The translations under genes and the position numbers were made by a program. This document shows, in pieces, positions 1-6,606 of a stretch of 6,606 nucleotides of DNA. A model generated the notes under the pieces. It was not told the DNA's origin. It saw only the letters and a list, made by a program, of their open reading frames with translations, and searched no databases. Position 1 is the first letter of the stretch; each line of letters opens with the position of its first letter. The stretch is from Clostridia bacterium. GTDB taxonomy: Bacteria > Bacillota > Clostridia > Christensenellales > Borkfalkiaceae. The stretch is taken from NCBI GenBank assembly GCA_021205485.1, contig JAJPXK010000112.1:1-6606 (forward strand), in the 5' to 3' direction.

Positions 1-370
1 TGTACAGCCCGAGGGTATAACTTTCCGCCTCAAGCCCGTCAAAAAAGCAACACAGGTCGGCGATTACTGCGAAGGCGAAACTCACTGCGAGCAGCCGCAA
101 CAGGTTTTTGCAAAAAACATCCTGCCTGTACGCCTCGTACTCCACCTCGGGCGTAACCGTATCTCTTTTGTGACTGTATCTGCCGTAAAGGCTTTCGTAC
201 AGCCTGCCGCCGAGCTTATAGTCGGGCAAGCCGCTTTCAACGGCTTTTTCGTAGGGCGGAGTTTTATCCAGCCAGCGCTTTGTGTTGCGGACAAGCAAAA
301 AACTGAACGCAACGGCGGCACCGCAATCCAGAACCAGCAGTACGTCTAAAACATAAGATAAATTTTGCAA
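1..370 (-). CDS. Partial unrecognised membrane protein, C-terminus beyond left edge
   Basis: I do not recognise this protein. The frame stays open for 123 codons and leaves the window at position 1. Two hydrophobic stretches are visible, at residues about 4-27 (carrying Asp9 and Asp15) and about 89-110. They flank a polar, charged segment of about 60 residues rich in Tyr, Lys, Arg and Glu. The first hydrophobic stretch is followed by Arg28, Lys31 and Arg32, so by the positive-inside rule the central segment is probably cytoplasmic. I chose TTG at 370 as the start because an in-frame TGA lies eight codons upstream and no ATG or GTG falls between them. An AGGGGA Shine-Dalgarno-like site precedes it, but at about 12 nt it is further away than usual. 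A three-codon in-frame ATG-GCG-AAA-TGA sits upstream. Codon use matches the neighbouring genes. The gene lies after the putative glgB terminator and may be independently transcribed. The reading frame is fairly sure, the start is not, and the function is unknown. Confidence 0.6.
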   Translation of the reverse strand, partial: MQNLSYVLDVLLVLDCGAAVAFSFLLVRNTKRWLDKTPPYEKAVESGLPDYKLGGRLYESLYGRYSHKRDTVTPEVEYEAYRQDVFCKNLLRLLAVSFAFAVIADLCCFFDGLEAESYTLGLY

Positions 371-424
371 GGCAGTGTAATTTCCCCTATTTTGTCATTT
401 CGCCATATTTATTATTAAAAATAA

Positions 425-457
425 GGCAAGAAATGCTTTGCCAGTCTCCTGACAAAG
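425..457 (-). terminator. Probable terminator region after glgB, two overlapping hairpins
   Basis: On the minus strand, 16 nt past the glgB stop, a 9-bp stem (one G-T pair) closes on a GAGA tetraloop of the GNRA type (457-436). A second stem, GGCAA/TTGCC (442-425), shares 436-442 with the first, so the two cannot form together. The second stem is followed at once by a T-rich run (TTATTTTT). Either the second hairpin plus T run, or the stable first hairpin, could end the glycosidase-glgB transcript. The T tract directly after the larger stem is poor, so efficiency is uncertain. Confidence 0.55.
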
Positions 458-472
458 ACGGCAAAATTGAAG

Positions 473-2539
<2,067 letters not shown>

Positions 2540-2558
2540 TAAATTTTCCCCCTATATA

Positions 2559-2576
2559 TCATCGAATCAACGATGA
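2559..2576. repeat. Perfect 6-bp inverted repeat in the glycosidase-glgB gap
   Basis: TCATCG and CGATGA are separated by six bases and lie just upstream of the glgB ribosome binding site. The hairpin has no T tract after it, so it is not an intrinsic terminator. It could mark an mRNA processing or stability site between the two cistrons, or it may be chance. The rest of this 72-bp gap shows no clear promoter. Confidence 0.3.
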
Positions 2577-2611
2577 ATTCTAATACCGCAAAAAGAACCG
2601 CGGTAAAAATT

Positions 2612-4660
2612 TCAATGCTCTTTGTGATTGTTTTTCGGGAATTTATACCCATAAACGCAGGCGGTTTTCGCGGCGAGGCATATATGCAGCCTTCCGTACT
2701 TTACCCTGTGTTCATGCAAAAGGTCGGCGTCGGGCTCGGTGGCCGCCTCAAGTTTTACCTTGCAGCCGGTATTTATGCCCGCTTCCCATACGGGAAGGCC
2801 GAGCTTTAAATCCTCGTCGCCTACGTTTACAACGACTATGGCGCAATCTACCTCGTCAAAGCGGGCGTAAGCTATGTACCCGCTGCCCGCGTCGAGCTTC
2901 TTTATGCTGCCCTTTTTAAGGCAGTGCAGCCTCTTTCTTAAATCAATAAACTGCTTGTGCAGCTCTATCAGCTTTTTATCCTCTTTGCCCCAGGGGTAAG
3001 TACGCCTGCTGTCGGGATCGGTCCAGCCTACCTGGCCCGCCTCGTCGCCGTAGTATATGCCCGGGGAACCTACCCAGGTCATCTGTATGGCCACGGCGAG
3101 GGCGAAAACCCTTTTATCTGTTCCCTCCCCCGCGGCTACGGGCCCTACCGTCTCGGTACGGCCTACCCTGCGGTTTGTACGGGTTAAAAATCTTGAATGG
3201 TCGTGGTTGGAAAGCTGGTTCAAAGCCGAATCCAGAGAGGGCCTCGGAAAACGGCTCATGTTTTTGAACATATCCTGGAAAAACCGCTTGCCGTCGCCGT
3301 ATTTTGAGTCGTCGCGGTAGTCGCTGTGCTTTTCCATGCCCGTCAAAAACCACGTCACGGGCTCCATAAAGGCGTCGTAGTTCATAACAGAATCCCATTC
3401 CTTGCCGTTGAACCAGGGGGAAGGGTCGCCGTAATACTCAGCGAATATAAAGGCGTCGGGGTTTGCCGCCCTGACCCTTTTGCGGAACTTTTGCCAGAAT
3501 TTATGGTTAAATTCGGCGCTGTGGCCTAAATCCGCCGCTACGTCCAGCCGCCAGCCGTCGGCGTTGTAGGGGGCGGTTACCCATTTTACGCCCGTGTTCA
3601 TTATATATTCCACAAGCTCGTCCGACTGCTCGTAGTTGAGCTTAGGAAGGGTCTCTATATCCCACCAGCTTTCGTAGGACGAGTAATTTTCGTTAGGCCT
3701 GTCAAATTTGAAATAGTTGCGGTAGGGACTTATTACCGATTGGTAAGCCCCCTCTTCAAAGCCCTCTTTGTAGAGGTAAATGCCCTCCCTGTCCATCCAT
3801 TTGTTGAAGGAGCCGCAGTGGTTGAACACGCCGTCCATTATTATGCGGATGCCCCTTGAATGAGCTTCCTCCACAAGGTCGGCGAAAAACTTGTTGCTCT
3901 TATCTAAATTTACCTGCGAGGTCACCCTCTTTATATACCTTCTCGCAAAGCCGTTGTGTTTTTCCCAGTCCTGCATGCGGCTGTCTTCGTCCTCTTCTAT
4001 TATCGCGAGATGAGGGTCTATATATTCGTAGTCCTGCGCGTCGTACTTGTGATTGGATGGAGAGACGAAAAGGGGGTTGAAGTATATAACTTCCACGCCT
4101 AAATCCTGGAGGTAATCGAGTTTTTGCTTTACGCCCTGCAGATCGCCGCCGTAAAAGTTGCTTACGTCCAGATTGTCGGGATATTTGCTCCAGTCGGTGA
4201 CTTTATGCGTGTGCGATAGGGTGTAGTAGTATTCGTTGTCCTCTACGTCGTTTGTAGGGTCGCCGTTTAAAAAACGGTCTACAAAAATCTGGTATACCAC
4301 CGAACCTTTCGCCCATTCGGGGACCTTGAACCCGGGGATAAAGGTAAAATTGAACTCCGCCTGGTTGTTTTCTTCCCAGCCGAGCTTGTTGTAACAGACT
4401 TTGTCGTCGTCGTCGTAAAGAATAAAGTAGTAGTCGACGGTATTTTCGGGGCAGATTATAGACAGACTGTAGTAGTCGAACATTCCCCTGGTATACGCCT
4501 TTTTCATCTCGTTTTTGATGCCGTTGATTACCGCGTATACCCTTTTCACGTCGTCCGCCATAGTTCTGATATATATGGTGACGACGTCCCCCTTTACCGG
4601 TTCGTAAGGGGTACGAAAACACTCGGTTTCGTCGCTGAAAAGAGCCATTCTGTTTATCAT
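2612..4660 (-). CDS. GH13 alpha-glycosidase, neopullulanase/cyclomaltodextrinase type
   Basis: This enzyme probably hydrolyses alpha-1,4 (perhaps also alpha-1,6) links in maltodextrins, cyclodextrins or pullulan-like oligosaccharides. There is no signal peptide, so it should act in the cytoplasm. The 682 residues begin with a CBM34-like beta-domain (about 1-108). The barrel follows, opening with VVYQIFVDRF at 121-130 and an NGDPTND segment at 132-138 that in this family contributes to metal binding. The GH13 motifs are DGVFNH at 276-281, GWRLDVAADL at 369-378 with nucleophile Asp373, FAEYYGDP at 406-413 with acid/base Glu408, and LSNHDHSRF at 483-491 with Asp487. The LPKLN motif at 338-342 matches the MPKLN signature of the neopullulanase group (GH13_20). 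The C-terminal beta-domain is about 590-676. The protein is longer than the usual 580-600 residues, partly through an insert at about 219-256. The ATG at 4660 has GGAAAGG 6 nt upstream. It is first in a probable operon with glgB. The exact substrate cannot be read from the sequence. Confidence 0.92.
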   Translation of the reverse strand: MINRMALFSDETECFRTPYEPVKGDVVTIYIRTMADDVKRVYAVINGIKNEMKKAYTRGMFDYYSLSIICPENTVDYYFILYDDDDKVCYNKLGWEENNQAEFNFTFIPGFKVPEWAKGSVVYQIFVDRFLNGDPTNDVEDNEYYYTLSHTHKVTDWSKYPDNLDVSNFYGGDLQGVKQKLDYLQDLGVEVIYFNPLFVSPSNHKYDAQDYEYIDPHLAIIEEDEDSRMQDWEKHNGFARRYIKRVTSQVNLDKSNKFFADLVEEAHSRGIRIIMDGVFNHCGSFNKWMDREGIYLYKEGFEEGAYQSVISPYRNYFKFDRPNENYSSYESWWDIETLPKLNYEQSDELVEYIMNTGVKWVTAPYNADGWRLDVAADLGHSAEFNHKFWQKFRKRVRAANPDAFIFAEYYGDPSPWFNGKEWDSVMNYDAFMEPVTWFLTGMEKHSDYRDDSKYGDGKRFFQDMFKNMSRFPRPSLDSALNQLSNHDHSRFLTRTNRRVGRTETVGPVAAGEGTDKRVFALAVAIQMTWVGSPGIYYGDEAGQVGWTDPDSRRTYPWGKEDKKLIELHKQFIDLRKRLHCLKKGSIKKLDAGSGYIAYARFDEVDCAIVVVNVGDEDLKLGLPVWEAGINTGCKVKLEAATEPDADLLHEHRVKYGRLHICLAAKTACVYGYKFPKNNHKEH

Positions 4661-4780
4661 AAATTACCTTTCCTTTGCCGCCCGCCTGAAAAAAATTGCA
4701 AGGAACGGCTTTCGCCCGCAGCAGAGAACTGCTTATTGCGCCGCTACGCCCTGAAAAAGCGTATTTACCTACGTTAGCTA
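4661..4780 (-). promoter_or_regulatory. Structured 5' leader of the glycosidase-glgB transcript
   Basis: If transcription starts about 7 bp after the -10 box (near 4780), the leader is about 120 nt, long for a plain untranslated region. It holds three consecutive hairpins on the minus strand. TACGC/GCGTA is at 4763-4745. CGC, a four-base bulge, then AGCAG with a TTCT loop, closed by CTGCT and GCG, is at 4740-4717. GGC-GAAA-GCC with a GNRA loop is at 4716-4707. A run of seven Ts follows at 4695-4689, then the ribosome binding site. A four-base GCAA/TTGC pairing (4739-4736 with 4702-4699) could bring the stems up against the T run. I match it to no known riboswitch, T-box or protein-binding leader. 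A regulatory role is inference only. Confidence 0.35.
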
Positions 4781-4786
4781 TTAAAA

Positions 4787-4815
4787 ATTTTAACATATAA
4801 AGCAATAATTGTCAA
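4787..4815 (-). promoter_or_regulatory. Sigma-A type promoter for the glycosidase-glgB unit
   Basis: On the minus strand a perfect -35 TTGACA (4815-4810) is followed by a 17-bp AT-rich spacer and a -10 TAAAAT (4792-4787). The expected start is near 4780. Nothing but the 4660 glycosidase gene lies downstream before glgB, so this is almost certainly the promoter of that pair. It is the best promoter match in the window. Confidence 0.85.
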
Positions 4816-4839
4816 TAGTGAAATTTTGCGAAAAAGCTA

Positions 4840-4879
4840 TATTTACGCCCCGTTGTCGCATTATCGCCCTATTTACGCC
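4840..4879 (-). promoter_or_regulatory. Possible operator: GGCGTAAATA direct repeats upstream of the promoter
   Basis: The 10-mer GGCGTAAATA occurs exactly twice on the minus strand, at 4879-4870 and 4849-4840, 30 bp apart (about three helical turns). Relative to the predicted start they are centred near -95 and -65, a normal place for activator binding. A related GGGCGATAAT lies between them at 4869-4860. No regulator gene is in the window and I do not recognise the motif, so this could be chance similarity in a repeat-rich stretch. Confidence 0.3.
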
Positions 4880-4913
4880 TGCAAATTGCGCGTTGCAAAC
4901 AGCAGAACTTTGT

Positions 4914-4934
4914 GAACCTTATTGTAAAAGGTTT
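4914..4934. repeat. Short inverted repeat in the gene-free stretch
   Basis: AACCTT (4915-4920) and AAGGTT (4928-4933) surround a 7-base loop, and a G-T pair (4914 with 4934) can extend the stem. No T tract follows on the minus strand, so a terminator is unlikely. On that strand a TATAAT hexamer (4943-4938) lies just upstream, but it has no good -35 partner. Function unknown. Confidence 0.3.
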
Positions 4935-4984
4935 CAGATTATATGGCGCAAAACGTAGCCAAAGAATCTCCTTCCGACCGCTTT

Positions 4985-5087
4985 CATTCCTTCGAGGGGA
5001 TCCTTCGGCTTCATTCCGCTTTGCTCCATTCCGCTCAGGATGACAAGAAAAGGGTATCGCCCTCCGCTCAGGATGACAAGAAAAAGG
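4985..5087. repeat. Dispersed intergenic repeat of the CHPERSEGS type, with internal direct repeats
   Basis: A 22-bp sequence starting TCCGCTCAGGATGACA is present in two identical copies, 5030-5051 and 5063-5084, with a 33-bp period. Smaller repeats precede it: CATTCCGCT at 5012 and 5027, CATTCC at 4985, and CCTTCG at 4989 and 5002. ATCCT (5000-5004) can pair with AGGAT (5037-5041). On the minus strand the block translates to SCHPER twice and then EAEGS. That closely resembles the CHPERSEGS peptide seen in spurious ORFs from a repeat scattered between genes of many gut Clostridia and related bacteria. The identification rests on memory of that pattern. Left and right ends are approximate. Confidence 0.7.
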
Positions 5088-5096
5088 CTTCAACTC

Positions 5097-5121
5097 AAGG
5101 GAAAGCCAGGCAATTTCCCTT
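5097..5121. repeat. Perfect 8-bp inverted repeat beside the dispersed repeat
   Basis: AAGGGAAA (5097-5104) and TTTCCCTT (5114-5121) enclose a 9-base loop. Six As follow on the plus strand, so read on the minus strand the T run comes before the stem rather than after it. It is therefore not a standard terminator for the methyltransferase, though it could act as a back-up RNA-stabilising hairpin behind the real terminator. It may instead be one end of the inserted repeat unit. Confidence 0.45.
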
Positions 5122-5136
5122 AAAAAACGCAAAAAT

Positions 5137-5159
5137 AAAACTGCCCGCAAGGCAGTTTT
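5137..5159 (-). terminator. Intrinsic terminator of the rRNA methyltransferase gene
   Basis: A perfect 9-bp stem, AAAACTGCC/GGCAGTTTT, with a five-base loop begins 6 nt after the TGA stop of the methyltransferase. On the minus strand its 3' arm ends in TTTT and continues ATTTTTGCGTTTTTT, a clear T tract. The A-rich 5' arm makes it possibly bidirectional, but no plus-strand gene reads into it. Confidence 0.88.
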
Positions 5160-5165
5160 ATAAAG

Positions 5166-6566
5166 TCAATTATCCCTTTTAAGTACAACCAATGTTTCTA
5201 TCGCGGAGGTCTGAGGGAACATATCATAGGGCTGTACACACTCTATTTTATACCCGTTATTTGCGGCATATCCGAGGGGCAATTGGCATTTTACCAATGC
5301 GCCGTCTATATCCTTTAACGTTCCCGTCAAAAGGCCTAAATCCCTCGCAAGCGTCGCGGGATTGCACGAAACGAGTATAATTTTTTCGGCCCCGCTGCTT
5401 TTTATGGCATTGACGACGCTGCGTTCCATCCCCTTTCGCGGCGGGTCGCACACTATAACACGTTTTTTGCCCTCTGTCGCCGCCAGAACGGAATAAAGCT
5501 CGTCTTCTACTTTGCCGCAGATATTGAACATTTTGCCCTGCAATCCGTTCAGCTCTTTAAGTTCGTCGGCGCATACCGACGCCTCTTTTACAACTTCTAT
5601 GCCGTAGGCCATTCCGCATGCGCGGGCTAAAAGGGCGGTAAGCATGCCGCCTCCGCTGTACAGATCTATGGCCGCGTCCGCCTCCGCCGCCTCTTCGGCA
5701 ATCCTTAAATAAAGTTCTTTGCGAATGCCGTCGTTTACCTGCAAAAAGGTGTTGGCGCCCGCCCTGAACTTAATATCCATATCCTCGGCGGTAAAAAATC
5801 CGTCGCCGCTTACGGCAATAAACTTATCGCCGAAAATGGCGTTTGTCGGCTTATTGTTTATATTCAGCAAAAGAGTAACCTCGCCTAAGGCCTTTTCAAG
5901 CATATCCGCAAGCGGCTTCAAGTTTACGTTTTTTGCCGAAACAACCGCAACGATATACCTTCCGCCTATTCTGCGGGCGACAAGGTGCCTCAATTCCCCC
6001 TCTTTTTTCTCCTCGTCGTAGCCGCGTACGCCGTATGTCCTCATAAACGACAGCGTACAGTCTATGGCAATCTGAGACCACTCCTGCTGTATCGCGCAGG
6101 AGGAAAAGGGCACTATTCTGTGGCTCCTCGCCGCATAAAAACCTATAACGTCCCGCCCGTTTAAAACGCCTATAGGCGCGGCGAGCTTGTTGCGGTAGGC
6201 GTAAGGCGACGGGCTGGCCTTCGCGGGGGGAACGCAATATTCTATCCCCCCTATTTTATAAAGAGCGTTTTGCACCGTCTTGCCCTTAAAGGCGAGCTGA
6301 GCGTTATACGCCATATGCTGCAGGCTGCACCCGCCGCATTTTTCAAACACTCCGCAGCGGGGCGTTACCCTGTCGGGCGAAGGGGATACAACCTTTAAAA
6401 CCTTGCCGTAGGCTATTTTCCCCTTTACCGAGAGGACTTTGAAGCGGACTTCTTCCCCTATAAGGCAATAGGGAACAAACACCGTAACGCCTTCTGTATT
6501 TATAATGCCTTCGCCGTCGGTGCCGAGGCCGCAGACGGTTCCCGTATATTCTTCGTTTTTTACCAT
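5166..6566 (-). CDS. rlmD: 23S rRNA (uracil-C5)-methyltransferase, RlmD/RumA family with TRAM domain
   Basis: This family uses S-adenosylmethionine to methylate C5 of a uracil in 23S rRNA (U1939 in E. coli numbering; some Firmicutes homologues, RlmCD, also modify U747). The 466 residues begin with a TRAM RNA-binding domain (about 1-58). The iron-sulphur cysteines are Cys71, Cys77 and Cys80 (C-x5-C-x2-C), with Cys157 as the likely fourth ligand. FLQVN (274-278) and DLYSGGGMLT (301-310) form the cofactor site. DPPRKG (374-379) and VSCNPATLARDL (399-410), with catalytic Cys401, follow. The end motif DMFPQTSAIET (448-458) keeps the catalytic Glu457, but the His common two residues before it in RumA is Ala455. 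The ATG at 6566 has GGAAAG close upstream and places TRAM at the true N-terminus, so the start is convincing. The gene is single, ended by its own terminator, and unrelated in role to the glycogen genes. Whether it modifies one or two sites cannot be told. Confidence 0.9.
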   Translation of the reverse strand: MVKNEEYTGTVCGLGTDGEGIINTEGVTVFVPYCLIGEEVRFKVLSVKGKIAYGKVLKVVSPSPDRVTPRCGVFEKCGGCSLQHMAYNAQLAFKGKTVQNALYKIGGIEYCVPPAKASPSPYAYRNKLAAPIGVLNGRDVIGFYAARSHRIVPFSSCAIQQEWSQIAIDCTLSFMRTYGVRGYDEEKKEGELRHLVARRIGGRYIVAVVSAKNVNLKPLADMLEKALGEVTLLLNINNKPTNAIFGDKFIAVSGDGFFTAEDMDIKFRAGANTFLQVNDGIRKELYLRIAEEAAEADAAIDLYSGGGMLTALLARACGMAYGIEVVKEASVCADELKELNGLQGKMFNICGKVEDELYSVLAATEGKKRVIVCDPPRKGMERSVVNAIKSSGAEKIILVSCNPATLARDLGLLTGTLKDIDGALVKCQLPLGYAANNGYKIECVQPYDMFPQTSAIETLVVLKRDN

Positions 6567-6599
6567 ACTCTTTCCGATTTTTATTTATATTTTCAATTT

Positions 6600-6605
6600 A
6601 TTATA
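6600..6605 (-). promoter_or_regulatory. Probable -10 element of the rRNA methyltransferase gene
   Basis: A perfect TATAAT lies at the right edge on the minus strand, 33 bp before the ATG at 6566, in a very AT-rich leader. The -35 box would fall outside the window, so the promoter is only half visible. The implied untranslated leader is about 25-30 nt. Confidence 0.45.
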
Positions 6606-6606
6606 C

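Larger units (their letters stand above)
4816..5136. other. Gene-free stretch between the glycosidase promoter and the methyltransferase terminator
   Basis: No credible gene lies here. The longest open frame (minus strand, about 5150-4869) crosses the repeat block and the terminator, begins with no good ribosome binding site, and has repeat-derived Arg/Glu/Ser-rich translation. The stretch holds, right to left, the 5097-5121 hairpin, the repeat block, the 4914-4934 inverted repeat and the GGCGTAAATA repeats. I see no tRNA, CRISPR or transposase remnant. Confidence 0.7.

Noticed and set aside
82..321. Minus-strand 79-codon frame near the left edge
   Set aside because: It is an alternative frame of the longer membrane-protein frame, which has hydrophobic segments and neighbour-like codon use.
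4203..4805. Minus-strand 200-codon frame overlapping the start of the glycosidase
   Set aside because: It begins upstream of the predicted transcription start and otherwise runs out of frame through the glycosidase. Its Arg/Gly-rich composition is typical of a shadow frame.
4938..4943. TATAAT hexamer as promoter of a small RNA
   Set aside because: The hexamer is perfect, but the sequence 17 bp upstream (TTCTTT) is a poor -35 box and no RNA structure with a terminator follows.
4985..5087. CRISPR array from the repeated 22-mer
   Set aside because: Only two copies with an 11-bp spacer, no cas genes, and the repeat fits a known intergenic repeat type.
4869..5150. Minus-strand open frame of 93 codons in the gene-free stretch
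   Set aside because: It overlaps the methyltransferase terminator and its middle is translation of the CHPERSEGS-type repeat. It has no good ribosome binding site or family resemblance.

Overview
The window reads as a piece of a Firmicutes (Clostridia-type) chromosome of moderate GC. The evidence is purine-rich Shine-Dalgarno sites, a consensus sigma-A promoter, Clostridia-like versions of the encoded proteins, and an intergenic repeat of a kind often met in gut Clostridia. The taxonomic call is an inference; no rRNA or marker gene is present to settle it. Every gene I can support lies on the minus strand. The plus-strand open frames run antisense to real genes and look like codon-usage shadows.

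In the direction of transcription (right to left) the layout is as follows. (1) 6566-5166 is a 23S rRNA m5U methyltransferase of the RlmD/RumA family, with a -10 element at the extreme right edge and a strong intrinsic terminator just after its stop. (2) 5136-4816 is a gene-free stretch with a CHPERSEGS-type dispersed repeat, several inverted repeats, and short direct repeats that could be an operator. (3) 4815-4787 is a near-consensus promoter (TTGACA, 17 bp, TAAAAT), followed by a leader of about 120 nt that can fold into several small hairpins. (4) 4660-2612 is a GH13 alpha-glycosidase of the neopullulanase/cyclomaltodextrinase type with an N-terminal CBM34-like domain. (5) 2539-473, after a 72-bp gap, is the glycogen branching enzyme GlgB with an unusual charged C-terminal tail. 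(6) 457-425 holds two overlapping hairpins and a T-rich stretch, probably a terminator. (7) 370-1 is the 5' part of an unrecognised membrane-protein gene that runs off the left edge.

The glycosidase and glgB probably form one transcription unit. GlgB creates alpha-1,6 branches in glycogen. The glycosidase, which has no signal peptide, probably hydrolyses short maltodextrins, cyclodextrins or branched limit oligosaccharides in the cytoplasm. Together they suggest an alpha-glucan turnover unit, although glgC, glgA and glgP are not in the window. The methyltransferase is housekeeping and separately transcribed. I do not see a convincing new biological system. The most useful leads are the GlgB tail, the repeat-flanked promoter with its structured leader, and the repeat element.
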